A DNA stretch of 64,000 nucleotides from Bacteroidota bacterium. Its GTDB lineage: Bacteria; Bacteroidota; Bacteroidia; Chitinophagales; Chitinophagaceae. Both the position numbers and the translations under genes were made by a program. Numbering within the stretch: position 1 is the first letter of the stretch; each line of letters starts with the position of its first letter. The notes under the pieces are model-generated. The model was not told the origin of the DNA. It did not search any database and saw only the letters and a program-made list of their open reading frames with translations. The stretch covers positions 1 through 64,000 of the forward strand of contig VGGR01000003.1 of the NCBI GenBank assembly GCA_016868585.1. The letters are read 5' to 3'. Shown here one piece after another: positions 42,438 to 52,782 of this stretch.

Positions 42438-45356
42438 ATGAGAAAGTGCATCAGTTTACTCCTGTTAGTCTTGTGTGTTGGAAACGGAGCCATGGCCCAA
42501 CGGGCCGACGGGATTATTAGGGGCCAGCTTAGTGATTCCAGTGGGAAGCAACCAATTATGGACGCAACGGTATCCGTAATAAACAGTAAGGACTCTTCTC
42601 TAACCAGCTTTGTATTGACTTCCCGGAAAGGTGATTTTGAGATCAAAAATTTACTCTCCGGAGATTATCGTCTTATCATAAGCAGCAAAGGTTTCGAGGA
42701 AATTAGCCGAAACCTCAGTATCAGCACAGAGAAAAAAATAATTGATCTGGGCACCCTGATGATGAACAAAGATTACAAGATGCTGGAGGGTGTTGTGGTT
42801 ACAACAGAGTCTCCCATTGTAGTAAAAAATGATACCGTACAATTTAATACCAGCGGTTTCAAAACCATACCTAACGCCACCGTGGAAGATTTGCTTAAGA
42901 AAATTCCAGGAATGGAAGTAGATAAGGAGGGAAACGTAATGGCGCAGGGCGAACAGGTCCAGCGAATAATTGTTGACGGGAAAGAATTTTTCGGAAACGA
43001 CCCTAAGCTGGCTACCAAAAACCTTATGGCCGATATGGTGGAAAGTGTACAAGTGTTTGATGATATGAGTGAACAATCCAAGTTTACTAAAATTGATGAC
43101 GGAAGCAGGAGCAAAACCATCAACATCAAATTAAAAAAGGATAAAAACAAGGGTTATTTTACGCGGGCGCTAGCTGGTGCCGGCAGCAATGATCGCTTTG
43201 AAGGAAATCTAACCTTTAACAACTTTAATGGCAACAAGCGATTCTCCGTACTATTTAATACGAATAACATAAATAAGCAGGGCTTCTCCTTTAATGATAT
43301 AATCAGCACCATGGGTGGGATCAGTGGTTTTGGTGGGGGTGGTGGTGGATTCGGCGGCGGCGGATTTGGCGGCGGGAGGAATGGTTTTGGTGGTGGAGGC
43401 GGAATGCAGATAGTTACTATGGGCAGAGGTGGTGGTGGCTTTGGTGGACAGAACACCGGGATCATTCGCTCACTTTCATCTGGACTTAATTTCAATAATG
43501 AGTGGGGGACAAAAACAAAGTTTACGGGCAGTTACTTTTTTTCTGATTCCAGACCCGTACAAGAACAAAATATCCTTCGCCAGACATTTTTTGTAAACGA
43601 CTCAACCGCTTATCAAAATAGGGCCAGTCGATCCGATAATTTAAATCAAAATCATCGGGTTAATCTTCGATTTGAATATCAGATTGATTCGCTCACTTCT
43701 ATACTATATACGCCACAATTAACATTGCAGCATTCTGACAATATTAGCTTTGACTCCAGCTTAACTACATCCCAAACCCCAACCCGCTCCTACACCGCTA
43801 TTCGTACCAGCTCACGGAATACTAATGTGAGAGATGGAATTAGCTTCAATAATAATATTTTATTCCGCAGAAAATTTAAAAAAATAGGAAGGACCATTAC
43901 AATTGGATTGAATAGCACATCGGGGATGAGTGAATCGGATGGGGGAACAATATCCAGCAATCGGTTTTTTCGTGCTGATGGGAATCCGGGTTTCTTCTTT
44001 TCTCAGAATCAGCAATATTTCCAAACTATTAAAACCAGAAATAATGTATTGAGCACTTCTTATACAGAACCACTGGGAAATAATAAATTGTTGGAGATCA
44101 ACTATGCGTATACCAATAATTTCAATCGCTCAGAAAAGGAAACGTTTAATTACAATGCTAACAATGATAAGTACGACAAACCCAATCTGCTCCAAACAAA
44201 TCGGTTCAAGAATTTATTTGAAGCGCATCGTACAGGTTTGAACTTCCGTGTGCAAGAGAAAAAATATAATTACCAGATGGGTGTGGGCGTGCAGCGGTCC
44301 TTATTAGAGAATCATACCTATCAGGCGGCTACCGAAAAAGACTCTTTGATCAAACAAAGCTTTACTAACTTTTTCCCAACAGCTAATTTCAATTATACTC
44401 CTTCCCGTAGCAAGAATCTTAGACTCTCTTACAATGGGCGCACCAATCAGCCTACGGTAACGCAGTTACAAAACGTACCCGACGTAACCGACACACTAAA
44501 TGTTCGCATCGGAAATCCTGGTTTGAAACAAGAGTTCACACATAACGTAAACCTTGGCTATAACACGTTCAACCTGGCTACTTTCCGCTTCGTAGCCGCA
44601 AACATCAATATCAGCGCTACCAACAATCGTATTGTAAACAGCATTACCACACGCGGTCCTGTGCAAACCACAACCTACGCCAACGTAAATGGTTACCTGA
44701 GGGGGTTCTCCTATTTTACATTGGGTCTGCCTTTTAAAAATCCAAAGCTGAAAGGGTCCAGTGTAAACACTACAAATACCATGCTTTATCTGCGTGATAT
44801 CAGTTTGATCAACAAGCGAGAGAATATTACACAAACATTCACGGTTACACAAGGTGTAGGAGTCAATATTAGCAAAGAAAAATTCGATATTGGCTTACGC
44901 ACCAACTTGGGGTATAATAAACTGAGCTATTCTATCAATAACAAGCTGAATGAGGATTACTGGACACAGACGTACAATGCGGATCTTACCTATAAACTGC
45001 CTGCCAACTTTATTATCACTACTAATGTTGATTACCTGATTAACACAGGACGCGCTGCCGGATTCAATCAACGTATATCCTTGTTGGGAGCCAGTGTAAG
45101 TAAACTGTTGTTTAAAAATAAAAATGGGGAGTTAAAAATATCTGCTAACGATTTACTCAATCAAAATCAAAGCATAACTCGTACGGCAGGCGATAACTAT
45201 TTACAGGATACACGCAGCATGGTTTTGCGTCGGTATTTTCTGGTTAGTTTCTTGTTCAACCTAAACAAAACAGGAGGGAAAATACAACAGCAACAGACCA
45301 TCCCAGGCATGCCACGATTTATGACACGCGAAATGCGTGATGTTCGGATGTTTTAA
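42438..45356 (+). CDS. Outer-membrane beta-barrel protein, TonB-receptor-like with CarboxypepD_reg domain
   Basis: A 972-residue exported protein with signal peptide (about 1-20, ending AMAQ). A carboxypeptidase-regulatory-like beta domain (about 25-105; [20 protein letters not shown]) is followed by a plug-like segment ([19 protein letters not shown], then [20 protein letters not shown]). A glycine-rich stretch (about 290-340, mostly Gly-Phe and poly-Gly) lies at the start of the barrel, which fills the rest with many alternating strands (outer-membrane beta-barrel family 3 type). No SusD partner is adjacent, so it is not a standard SusCD pair. It may transport or serve as a structural porin. 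The cargo is unknown. Confidence 0.88.
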   Translation: MRKCISLLLLVLCVGNGAMAQRADGIIRGQLSDSSGKQPIMDATVSVINSKDSSLTSFVLTSRKGDFEIKNLLSGDYRLIISSKGFEEISRNLSISTEKKIIDLGTLMMNKDYKMLEGVVVTTESPIVVKNDTVQFNTSGFKTIPNATVEDLLKKIPGMEVDKEGNVMAQGEQVQRIIVDGKEFFGNDPKLATKNLMADMVESVQVFDDMSEQSKFTKIDDGSRSKTINIKLKKDKNKGYFTRALAGAGSNDRFEGNLTFNNFNGNKRFSVLFNTNNINKQGFSFNDIISTMGGISGFGGGGGGFGGGGFGGGRNGFGGGGGMQIVTMGRGGGGFGGQNTGIIRSLSSGLNFNNEWGTKTKFTGSYFFSDSRPVQEQNILRQTFFVNDSTAYQNRASRSDNLNQNHRVNLRFEYQIDSLTSILYTPQLTLQHSDNISFDSSLTTSQTPTRSYTAIRTSSRNTNVRDGISFNNNILFRRKFKKIGRTITIGLNSTSGMSESDGGTISSNRFFRADGNPGFFFSQNQQYFQTIKTRNNVLSTSYTEPLGNNKLLEINYAYTNNFNRSEKETFNYNANNDKYDKPNLLQTNRFKNLFEAHRTGLNFRVQEKKYNYQMGVGVQRSLLENHTYQAATEKDSLIKQSFTNFFPTANFNYTPSRSKNLRLSYNGRTNQPTVTQLQNVPDVTDTLNVRIGNPGLKQEFTHNVNLGYNTFNLATFRFVAANINISATNNRIVNSITTRGPVQTTTYANVNGYLRGFSYFTLGLPFKNPKLKGSSVNTTNTMLYLRDISLINKRENITQTFTVTQGVGVNISKEKFDIGLRTNLGYNKLSYSINNKLNEDYWTQTYNADLTYKLPANFIITTNVDYLINTGRAAGFNQRISLLGASVSKLLFKNKNGELKISANDLLNQNQSITRTAGDNYLQDTRSMVLRRYFLVSFLFNLNKTGGKIQQQQTIPGMPRFMTREMRDVRMF

Positions 45357-45361
45357 AGTAT

Positions 45362-46087
45362 TTACAGGCTGGCCAGGTGAATATTGGCACGCACCAGGTC
45401 TGCTGGTGTATCAATGGCTATGCTGCTGTAATCGGTTTTTACCATTCGGATCTTCGTGCTATGTTCGAGATAACGTAATTGCTCTAGCTTTTCAGTGGAT
45501 TCCAAACTGGAAACTGGCCAGGTAGTAAACTCAAGTAGCGTTTTTTTTCTGAATGCATACACGCCAATATGTTCGTAATAGATAGTAGAGTTGTTTTTAT
45601 CCCGGATATAAGGAATGGGGTTTCTGCTGAAATACAACGCATCATTAGCTAAGTCTGTAACTACTTTAACTACGTTGGGATCCTGAATTAGCTTATGATC
45701 CAGAATTGGCTGCATCAACGATGCCACTTCAACGATGGGGCTATCAAATGCTTTTAATAAAGCAGCCAGAGGTTCTTTTTTAATAAATGGAGTATCTCCT
45801 TGTACGTTGACAATAATATCCGCGTCCATGGTGGCTGCTATCTCAGCAATTCGATCTGTTCCGCTTTCAAAACTTTTTGTGCTTTTTTTGCACACACCAC
45901 CAAATTTGTTGATTTCGGCTTCAATTTGATCACTATCTGTTACTACAATAACCTGATCAAATAACAGGGTGGCTTGTGTGGCTTCTGCCGTATGTCTAAT
46001 TACGGTTTTATTACCCAAGGGTTGCATCAGTTTTCCGGGAAATCGGCTGGCCGCATAACGAGCAGGAATCAGTGCTACAACTTTCAT
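45362..46087 (-). CDS. kdsB: CMP-Kdo synthetase KdsB
   Basis: KdsB activates 3-deoxy-manno-octulosonate with CTP for lipid A-core synthesis. The 241-residue protein has the family opening ALIPARYAASRFPGKLM (about 5-21), then VVVTDSDQIEAEI, ESGTDRIAEIA and IIVNVQGDTPFI (metal-binding Asp), with YEHIGVYAFRKKTLLEF. It ends an apparent dnaN - sterol desaturase - kdsB minus-strand run, 9 bases after its neighbour. kdsD begins at the right edge of the window, so two Kdo genes lie within 18 kb. Confidence 0.95.
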   Translation of the reverse strand: MKVVALIPARYAASRFPGKLMQPLGNKTVIRHTAEATQATLLFDQVIVVTDSDQIEAEINKFGGVCKKSTKSFESGTDRIAEIAATMDADIIVNVQGDTPFIKKEPLAALLKAFDSPIVEVASLMQPILDHKLIQDPNVVKVVTDLANDALYFSRNPIPYIRDKNNSTIYYEHIGVYAFRKKTLLEFTTWPVSSLESTEKLEQLRYLEHSTKIRMVKTDYSSIAIDTPADLVRANIHLASL

Positions 46088-46096
46088 GCCTGCAGT

Positions 46097-46921
46097 TTAG
46101 TTTGTTTGTTTTTGAAAAGGACTTTTCAGCAGGTTCAACAGATCCTCGTCTTTTTCTTCCGGGTAATCCCTGTTAATTCCATATTGAATTGACTTGATAT
46201 CCAGAAAACGGAATGTACCAAATAGTCGATCCCATACGGCAAACACAGCACCATAATTACTGTCGGTGTAAGGTTGTTCGCAATGATGATGCACCTTGTG
46301 CATATTGGGAGAGATCAACACCCAACTCAACAATCGGTCTATAGTTGCAGAAAGGCTAATATTGGCGTGTGTAAAGGCAGTGGCGACTACCACCAGCGTC
46401 TGATAGATCATCACGGTATACATGGGCGCACCTGAAAAAACGATCAGTAGCAAAAAAAATAGTCCTCTGAGTAGACTATCTCCCGGATGATGACGAAGTC
46501 CCGTGGTTACATCTACTTTTTGATCGCTATGATGTATAATATGAAAGCGCCAGAAAAATTTTTGCTGATGCATCACCCAATGAACCCACCAACTGCTGAA
46601 ATCAAGTGCCAATACTCCAATCACAATGGTTAATCCCATTCCGGCATTACTCCAATAAACCAACCCAAACGATTGTTGATTACACCAATCAGACAAGGCT
46701 ACAATCAAAATTGCCAAGAAGGTGTGAATAATTAAATGAATTAGGGTAAAAACAAAATTGATGCCGGCGTGTTGAAGTTTACCTTTTTGGTAAGGGAGTT
46801 GAAAAAGTGGGAAAGCTCCTTCAAGTATCCAAAAAAACAATAACCCTCCCACTAAAATGGCTAATCTTTCGGCGGGCCTTTGCTCAAGATCTTGAAAGTA
46901 GTTGATCCACTCCGACCACAT
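46097..46921 (-). CDS. Sterol desaturase / fatty acid hydroxylase family membrane protein
   Basis: This 274-residue integral membrane di-iron enzyme has four or so membrane helices. The histidine clusters are HWVMHQQKFFWRFHIIHHSD (about 134-153), TGLRHHPGD, and MHKVHHHCEQPYTDSNYG (about 220-237). The family hydroxylates or desaturates lipids (sterols, sphingoid bases, carotenoids, fatty acids); the substrate cannot be told from sequence. It lies 10 bases downstream of dnaN and 9 bases upstream of kdsB, so probably co-transcribed. Confidence 0.87.
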   Translation of the reverse strand: MWSEWINYFQDLEQRPAERLAILVGGLLFFWILEGAFPLFQLPYQKGKLQHAGINFVFTLIHLIIHTFLAILIVALSDWCNQQSFGLVYWSNAGMGLTIVIGVLALDFSSWWVHWVMHQQKFFWRFHIIHHSDQKVDVTTGLRHHPGDSLLRGLFFLLLIVFSGAPMYTVMIYQTLVVVATAFTHANISLSATIDRLLSWVLISPNMHKVHHHCEQPYTDSNYGAVFAVWDRLFGTFRFLDIKSIQYGINRDYPEEKDEDLLNLLKSPFQKQTN

Positions 46922-46931
46922 GATAAAATAT

Positions 46932-48047
46932 TTATTGATTCAGCATCAATGGCATGATAAGCATTTGCAATTCCTCGTTGTCCTCTATTGTTAAAGGTCT
47001 TAGAATTCCTGCTTTATTGGGGGTGGATAATTCAATAATTACTTCTTCGCTTTCCGTAGCGCCCAGCATTTCAATTAAAAACTTGGCGTTGAAAGCAATC
47101 ACCAAATCCTCTCCGTTGTATTGGCATTTCATACGTTCGTTCCCCTCAAAACTAAAATCCACATCCTGTGCAGCTAATTGTAACTCGCTGCCGGTAATAC
47201 TCAGGGCAACCTGGTTAGTACTTTTATTACTGAAAATGCTTACGCGACGAAGTGCACTTTGAAATGCCACCTTGTCTACAGTCAATGTGTAAGGATTTCC
47301 GGTAGGAATTACGACTTTATAATCCGGGAAACGGGCATCAATCAATCGGCAGCTCATTTGAGTAGTACCATAACGGATAAACAAATGGTTGCTATTGTAA
47401 CTTATGGTAACCGCTTCCTCGGTATCAGGAATAGCCGCTTTGACAAGGTTCAACGGCTTCTTGGGAACAATAAAGGAGTCTGCTTTAGGGCATTTGATAT
47501 CGGTGAGCTTATAACGAACCAATCGGTGCGCATCGGTGGACACACATTGCAACCCTTTTTTATCTAATTCAAAATATACACCCGTCATAGCTGGACGAAG
47601 ATCATCGTTACTGGTAGCGAATAAAGTTTTGTTGATGGCGGTAAGCAGAGCCGTTGCGCTCATCTCAAAAGAAGTAGTATCATCTGCACTGGGCTCTTTT
47701 GGGAAGTTGTCTGGATTTTCGCTCATCACTTTATACTTTCCGTTGTCGCTGGTTATTTCAATGGCAAAATTCTTGTCAATAGTAAAGGTGAGCGGCTGGT
47801 CTCCAATATTTTTTAATGAGTCCACCAAAATACGAGCAGGGATACAAACCTTTCCGGTATCCTTAGCCTCGATATCAAGCTGCACACGCATAACCGTTTC
47901 CAAGTCAGTGGCCACAACGGTTAGTTTATTCTTTTCTACTTCAAACAAAAAGTCCTCTAGAATGGGAAGAACCGTGTTGGTGTTAATGACGCCGGAAATG
48001 TGCTGCAACTGTTTCAACAGCACTGAAGAATTCGCAATGAATTTCAT
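46932..48047 (-). CDS. dnaN: DNA polymerase III sliding clamp (beta subunit)
   Basis: The 371-residue protein forms the ring that tethers the replicative polymerase to DNA. It shows the three-domain clamp pattern: start MKFIANSSVLLKQLQHISGV, VNTNTVLPILEDFLFEV-like first domain, then TGVYFELDKKGLQCVSTDAHRL (about 149-170), DARFPDYKVVIP and the C-terminal LRPLTIEDNEELQMLIMPLM. As usual for the phylum, dnaA, recF and gyrB do not accompany it. It leads a minus-strand run with the sterol desaturase and kdsB genes, and is divergent from recX. Confidence 0.96.
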   Translation of the reverse strand: MKFIANSSVLLKQLQHISGVINTNTVLPILEDFLFEVEKNKLTVVATDLETVMRVQLDIEAKDTGKVCIPARILVDSLKNIGDQPLTFTIDKNFAIEITSDNGKYKVMSENPDNFPKEPSADDTTSFEMSATALLTAINKTLFATSNDDLRPAMTGVYFELDKKGLQCVSTDAHRLVRYKLTDIKCPKADSFIVPKKPLNLVKAAIPDTEEAVTISYNSNHLFIRYGTTQMSCRLIDARFPDYKVVIPTGNPYTLTVDKVAFQSALRRVSIFSNKSTNQVALSITGSELQLAAQDVDFSFEGNERMKCQYNGEDLVIAFNAKFLIEMLGATESEEVIIELSTPNKAGILRPLTIEDNEELQMLIMPLMLNQ

Positions 48048-48092
48048 ACCATTTCTATTGATGGGTTGATGGCGAAACTACTGATTTTATGG

Positions 48093-48100
48093 TAGATTTG
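48093..48100 (+). promoter_or_regulatory. -7 box of recX, giving a leaderless transcript
   Basis: TAGATTTG is an exact TAnnTTTG match and ends only 5 bases before the ATG at 48106. A transcript starting at the normal distance would have a leader of 0-2 nt. The intervening GAGGG could alternatively be a ribosome-binding site used by a longer transcript. Confidence 0.5.
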
Positions 48101-48105
48101 GAGGG

Positions 48106-48570
48106 ATGTATAAAAAGGTATTAACGCCCGAACAGGCACTTCAAAAACTGCGTCATTACTGTGCTTATCAGGAGCGTTCTCACCAGGAAGTCAGGGAAAA
48201 ACTCTTTCAATTAGGGTGTCCTTCCCGGATTCATGATGAATTGATTAGCTCACTGATCCAGGACGATTATCTAAATGAGGAGCGTTTTGCAACTGCCTAT
48301 GCCGGCGGGAAATGGAGGGCTAAACATTGGGGACGGATTCGTATTAAGTTGGAGCTGCAGCAACGAAAGGTCAGTGCCTATTGTATACGCAAGGCACTGG
48401 AGCAGATTGTGGAAGACCACTATCAAAAAGTGCTGGAGGCTCAGGCACTTAAAAAGTATACCGCATTGAAACAGCATCAATATATTATTCGAAAGAAAAA
48501 AACAATAGATTACCTGGTAGGTCGAGGGTTTGAACCCTCATTGGTTCGTTCTATTGTTTCCAAATTTTAA
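48106..48570 (+). CDS. recX: RecX-family regulatory protein
   Basis: RecX binds and restrains RecA filaments. The 154-residue protein is made of three-helix repeats: LTPEQALQKLRHYCAYQERSH (about 5-25) with VREKLFQLG, then LIQDDYLNEERFATAYAGGKWRAKHWGRIRI, and a C-terminal TIDYLVGRGFEPSLVRSIV. The motif DDYLNEERFA is typical. recA is not in the window. A nitrilase-family gene starts 4 bases after the stop. The gene is divergent from dnaN. Confidence 0.9.
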   Translation: MYKKVLTPEQALQKLRHYCAYQERSHQEVREKLFQLGCPSRIHDELISSLIQDDYLNEERFATAYAGGKWRAKHWGRIRIKLELQQRKVSAYCIRKALEQIVEDHYQKVLEAQALKKYTALKQHQYIIRKKKTIDYLVGRGFEPSLVRSIVSKF

Positions 48571-48574
48571 TCTT

Positions 48575-49369
48575 ATGTCAACCATTACCGTTTCTTTAGT
48601 ACAAACCACACTTCATTGGGAGAAGAAAGCGGCTAATCGGCAGCATTTTGAAGAAAAAATAGCTACGCTTGCCGGAAAAACGCAGGTGGTATTCTTGCCT
48701 GAAATGTTCACTACGGGTTTTAGTATGAACCCCTCCCAGCTTGCTGAAAAAATGGAGGGGGAATCTGTACAATGGTTACGGAATATGGCTGTGCAATACC
48801 GATTGATTTTAACCGGAAGTTTGATCATTGAGGAAAATGGAAAATATTTCAACAGATTGATTTGGATGTTGCCCACCGGCAAGTTTGGTTATTATGATAA
48901 GCGCCACCTATTTGCTTTTGCAGGAGAGGATAAACGTTATACCGCAGGCGATAAGCGATTGATTACGGGTGTGAATGGCTGGCGATTCAATCTGCAAGTT
49001 TGCTATGATTTACGTTTTCCGGTATGGGCTCGCCAACAGGTTTCAAACGGGGAGCCCGAATATGATGTGCTGGTTTATGTAGCCAATTGGCCTGAAAGAA
49101 GAAGACAAGCCTGGATTACATTATTACAAGCGCGGGCTATTGAAAACCAGTGTTATGTAATTGGCGTGAACAGAATTGGGGAGGATGGAAAGGGGATTTA
49201 TCACAGTGGCGACAGTATGGCGGTTGATCCATTAGGAGAAATTTTGTTCGCCCAAAAAGATCAAGAAGCACTCCATACCCTCACACTGAATAAGGAAAGA
49301 CTCACTGCAGCGCGCCAATCCCTGCCATTTCTAAAAGATGGAGATAAATTTGGGCTATTTACCGGCTAA
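48575..49369 (+). CDS. Nitrilase-superfamily amidase (omega-amidase, YafV-like)
   Basis: A 264-residue carbon-nitrogen hydrolase starting MSTITVSLVQ at the ATG 48575. The Glu-Lys-Cys triad is visible in FLPEMFTTGF (Glu), YYDKRHLF (Lys) and QVCYDLRFPVWAR (Cys). The MFTTGFSM and YDKRHLFAFAGED patterns match YafV-type omega-amidases, which hydrolyse 2-oxoglutaramate and 2-oxosuccinamate as metabolite repair. The start is 4 bases after recX, and the end overlaps thiL tail to tail by 15 bases. Confidence 0.88.
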   Translation: MSTITVSLVQTTLHWEKKAANRQHFEEKIATLAGKTQVVFLPEMFTTGFSMNPSQLAEKMEGESVQWLRNMAVQYRLILTGSLIIEENGKYFNRLIWMLPTGKFGYYDKRHLFAFAGEDKRYTAGDKRLITGVNGWRFNLQVCYDLRFPVWARQQVSNGEPEYDVLVYVANWPERRRQAWITLLQARAIENQCYVIGVNRIGEDGKGIYHSGDSMAVDPLGEILFAQKDQEALHTLTLNKERLTAARQSLPFLKDGDKFGLFTG

Positions 49370-50392
49370 ATGATTCCACCCCTGTGCCGTGATGGGATAT
49401 TTGCTGCCGCCTTTTGTGAATAGTTGTGCGCCTTGTTCCGCATCCGTCATATAACCCACCACACTGATTTGTTCGTTGAGCACCAGTTTATCGTATTCTG
49501 TTTGAGGGATAGTAAATAATAATTCGTAATCCTCCCCACCACTCAGCGCACAGGCGGTGGGATCGAGTTCAAATTTATAGGCGGCTTGTCGGGTTGCTTC
49601 TGCAATTGGGATTTTTTCTTCATATAGCACACAGCCCAGTTCACTTTGCTTGCAGATGTGCAAGATTTCGGAACTGAGCCCATCGCTGATGTCCATCATA
49701 GCGGTTGGTTGAATTTTTTGAGCCGCTAAAAATTCAACAATATCTTTTCTGGCTTCAGGTTTTAGTAAACGACCTACTACATAGGCTTCGCCTTCCAGAT
49801 CAGGCTGCACGCCTGGGTTCTCGAGATAAATCTTTTTTTCTCTTTCTAAAAACAACAACCCTATATAAGGAGCTCCCAAATCCCCACTCACACAAATCAA
49901 ATCACCTTTTTGTGCCGTACTTCTTTTAACAAAAGTATCTGGGGTTATTTCACCTATGGCCGTTATGGAAATAATCAATCCTTTCTGCGAGGAGGTAGTG
50001 TCGCCCCCTACCAGGTCTACGCCATATTTTTCACAGGCCGTATAAATTCCTTCATATAGTTCTTCTACCGCTTCCACGCTAAGCCGGTTACTCAACCCCA
50101 AGCTTATTACAAGCTGTGTAGGTATTGCATTCATGGCATAGATGTCGCTGATGTTTGCGATTACCGATTTATATCCCAAATGTTTAAGTGGGGTATAGAT
50201 CAGATCAAAATGAACCCCTTCTACCAAAAGATCCGTACTGATTACGGTTTGTTTGCCAAAATGATCTATCACTGCTCCATCATCGCCAACACCCACAATG
50301 GAAGAAGCGTTTTGTAGCGCTATATTTTTAGTAACATGCTCAATCAGCCCAAATTCTCCTAAGGAACTGATCTCTGTACGTTGATTTGACAT
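49355..50392 (-). CDS. thiL: Thiamine-monophosphate kinase ThiL
   Basis: ThiL phosphorylates thiamine monophosphate to the diphosphate. The 345-residue protein has GEFGLIEHVTK (about 12), VGVGDDGAVID (about 35-45), VISTDLLVEGVHFD, SVIANISDIYAMNAIPTQLV, VGGDTTSSQKGL and AMMDISDGLSSEILH, all typical metal- and ATP-binding motifs of the PurM-like fold. It follows the inositol-monophosphatase gene by 9 bases. Other thiamine genes are not in the window. Confidence 0.94.
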   Translation of the reverse strand: MSNQRTEISSLGEFGLIEHVTKNIALQNASSIVGVGDDGAVIDHFGKQTVISTDLLVEGVHFDLIYTPLKHLGYKSVIANISDIYAMNAIPTQLVISLGLSNRLSVEAVEELYEGIYTACEKYGVDLVGGDTTSSQKGLIISITAIGEITPDTFVKRSTAQKGDLICVSGDLGAPYIGLLFLEREKKIYLENPGVQPDLEGEAYVVGRLLKPEARKDIVEFLAAQKIQPTAMMDISDGLSSEILHICKQSELGCVLYEEKIPIAEATRQAAYKFELDPTACALSGGEDYELLFTIPQTEYDKLVLNEQISVVGYMTDAEQGAQLFTKGGSKYPITAQGWNHLAGK

Positions 50393-50401
50393 AATGCTAT
50401 T

Positions 50402-51196
50402 TTAAAGTTCTTTACGTCCGTTAATCACTTCTACCATTTCATCGTGTATCAATCCGTTTGTAGCAATTAACTTATGTTGATAAACTGAAAAAGCCTCTCC
50501 TTTGAAGTCTGTTACTTTACCGCCCGCTTCTTCTACGATCAAATATCCGGCAGCACTATCCCAGGGTTCTAGTTTTTGTTCAAAGAATCCATCAAATCTT
50601 CCGCAGGCAACCCAGCACAGGTCAATTGCAGCAGAGCCTAACCGACGTACGGGAACACCCTTGCGTACAAACCGTTCAAAGACTTCAATGGGGCCGTTGC
50701 TTTCGTTGATGTAGGTGTACGGGAAGCCGGTGACCAAACAGGATTTTAATGTAGCATTTTTTTTGCTGACCTGAATAGGTTTATCATTAAGCGTAGCCCC
50801 CTTCCCTTTTTCTGCAAAAAAGAACTCCCGAAGATGTGGGTTATACACGGCTCCTAAAATGATGGATCCTTTCCATTCCACGGCTATCGATACACAGTTG
50901 AGCGGAATACCTTGCGCAAAATTGATAGTGCCATCTATGGGGTCAATGATCCATTTATATTCGGACCATTGTTCAAGCGCTCCGCTTTCCTCTGCTAAGA
51001 TCTGATGATCCGGATACGCCTTTTTAATTACTTGCAGAATGGCTTTTTCAGCAGCGTGATCTGCTTCGGTAACCAGGTTGTTTACACCATCTTTATTGCA
51101 TACTTCAAAACTGCCCCGGAAAAAGCGTAGTATTTCTGCTGCACCAGCATCTGCAGCGTCACGTAAAATAGTGTGGAGCATGCGCGAAGATAACAT
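50402..51196 (-). CDS. Inositol monophosphatase family protein
   Basis: This 264-residue Mg-dependent phosphatase of the IMPase/SuhB type has VTEADHAAEKAI, ILAEESGA (metal Glu), WIIDPIDGTINFAQGIP (metal DPIDGT) and EPWDSAAGYLIVEEAGG (metal Asp). It hydrolyses inositol phosphates or related sugar phosphates. The start at 51196 or five codons later at 51181 (MLHTIL) is possible; before the latter lies TATCTTCG (51185-51192), one mismatch from a -7 box. thiL follows in the same operon. Confidence 0.9.
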   Translation of the reverse strand: MLSSRMLHTILRDAADAGAAEILRFFRGSFEVCNKDGVNNLVTEADHAAEKAILQVIKKAYPDHQILAEESGALEQWSEYKWIIDPIDGTINFAQGIPLNCVSIAVEWKGSIILGAVYNPHLREFFFAEKGKGATLNDKPIQVSKKNATLKSCLVTGFPYTYINESNGPIEVFERFVRKGVPVRRLGSAAIDLCWVACGRFDGFFEQKLEPWDSAAGYLIVEEAGGKVTDFKGEAFSVYQHKLIATNGLIHDEMVEVINGRKEL

Positions 51197-51243
51197 GTCC
51201 CCCGCTCAAATGCTTATATTCGCACTATAATAGAAACAGTGCG

Positions 51244-52776
51244 ATGGCGTCAATTCTTGACATAAAAATTCCACGGGCACTGGCCTCCATTCTCCAGATT
51301 CCCATCAACGACAATCGTCGGCAACAACTTCGGGTACTCAAAAAGTTGTTGAAAAAAGCCCGCTTTACCGCATTTGGTCAGCAGTACCATTTTGATCAGG
51401 TCTTATTGAGCAAACATCCTGGGAAAAAATTCCAGGAATTGGTCCCGATTCATACTTACAATAAGATCTACGAGCAGTGGTGGAAACAGACGCTCGATGG
51501 CATTCCTGATGTAACCTGGCCTGGTAAGATCAAATATTATGCATTGAGTTCTGGCACTTCCGAGGCAGCCAGTAAATATATTCCTGTTACCAGTGATCTG
51601 CTGCGCAGCAATATGGTGAATTACCTGCGACAGTTAATTAGTTTGGTTCGATACGAAGAGGCCAATATGATAGCCATGACCAAAGGGTTTCTAATGTTGG
51701 GAGGAGCCACGGATCTAAAGAAAGGGAAGGCGGGATGGTTTGCGGGAGACCTCAGTGGTATTTTAGCAAAACGCAGACCTTTCTGGTTTCAGACCTTTTA
51801 TAAACCAGGGGGACGCATTGCTGCAATTAGTGACTGGAATCAAAAATTACAGGAGATTGTTGAGCAGGCGCCTAATTGGGATATTGGCTTTCTGGTTGGT
51901 GTTCCGGCCTGGTGCCAAATGCTGATGGAGATGGTGATTGAAAGACATAAGCTGAATCATATTCATGAGGTTTGGCCCAACCTTAGTTTTTTTGTACATG
52001 GAGGGGTTGCCTTTGAACCGTACAAGAAAAGATTTGAAAAGTTATTGGGCAAACCTATTGTATATGTTGAGAATTATTTATCGAGCGAAGGATTTATCGG
52101 ATATAGAACAAGAAAGCATGCATCTGGCATGCAATTGATCCTGAATAATAATATTTTCTTTGAGTTTATTCCATTTGATGAATCCCATTTTGACGTCGAT
52201 GGAAATCCGCTTCCTGCCGCCAAGGCAAAAATGATTCATGAGGTAGAAGCCGGGAAGGAGTATGCGCTACTCATGAGCACCAATGCGGGTGCTTGGCGTT
52301 ATTTGATCGGAGATACCATTCGGTTTACGGACATAGAACGCTCCGAAATAATAATTACGGGTCGGATCAAACATTTTTTGAGTTTGACTGGCGAACACCT
52401 GAGTGTAGATAATATGAACAAGGCTATTGAATTAGTGAGTAACGAACTCAATATCAGTATTCCTGAATACACTGTGGTTGGGCTTCCTTATCAAAGGTTT
52501 TTTGCGCACCGTTGGTATGTTGCCACGGACGATAAGGTAGAGGCAGCGGTGTTACGTACTAAAATTGATCAACAGTTAAGAATACTAAATGATGATTATG
52601 CTACAGAAAGAGATGGTGCATTAAAGGAGGTTTTTCTCGAGGTGCTCCCCGAACAAAAGTTTTTAGATTTTATGGCATTAAAGGGAAAGCTGGGAAGTCA
52701 GCATAAATTTCCACGCGTAATGAAGGGGTCCATGCTGGCAGATTGGGAAACGTTTTTACAAACCAGCCAATGTTGA
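51244..52776 (+). CDS. GH3-family acyl-adenylate enzyme-like protein
   Basis: This 510-residue member of the GH3 auxin-responsive promoter family belongs to the ANL superfamily of adenylating enzymes. Recognisable: YYALSSGTSEAASKYIPVT (about 99-117, the phosphate-binding loop), FFVHGGVAFEPYKKRFEKL, YLSSEGFIGYR, WRYLIGDTIRFTD and a C-terminal RIKHFLSLTGEHLSVDNM. Plant GH3 enzymes join amino acids to hormones. The bacterial branch has no established substrate; amide-bond formation through an acyl-adenylate is the inference. mtgA begins 6 bases later. Confidence 0.85.
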   Translation: MASILDIKIPRALASILQIPINDNRRQQLRVLKKLLKKARFTAFGQQYHFDQVLLSKHPGKKFQELVPIHTYNKIYEQWWKQTLDGIPDVTWPGKIKYYALSSGTSEAASKYIPVTSDLLRSNMVNYLRQLISLVRYEEANMIAMTKGFLMLGGATDLKKGKAGWFAGDLSGILAKRRPFWFQTFYKPGGRIAAISDWNQKLQEIVEQAPNWDIGFLVGVPAWCQMLMEMVIERHKLNHIHEVWPNLSFFVHGGVAFEPYKKRFEKLLGKPIVYVENYLSSEGFIGYRTRKHASGMQLILNNNIFFEFIPFDESHFDVDGNPLPAAKAKMIHEVEAGKEYALLMSTNAGAWRYLIGDTIRFTDIERSEIIITGRIKHFLSLTGEHLSVDNMNKAIELVSNELNISIPEYTVVGLPYQRFFAHRWYVATDDKVEAAVLRTKIDQQLRILNDDYATERDGALKEVFLEVLPEQKFLDFMALKGKLGSQHKFPRVMKGSMLADWETFLQTSQC

Positions 52777-52782
52777 TTGTTT

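Noticed and set aside
43154-43495. Proline-rich minus-strand frame opposite the barrel protein
   Set aside because: The poly-Pro is simply the complement of the glycine-rich block.
47536-48069. Plus-strand frame opposite dnaN
   Set aside because: Antisense to a conserved gene, Ser/Ile/Phe-rich without domain pattern.
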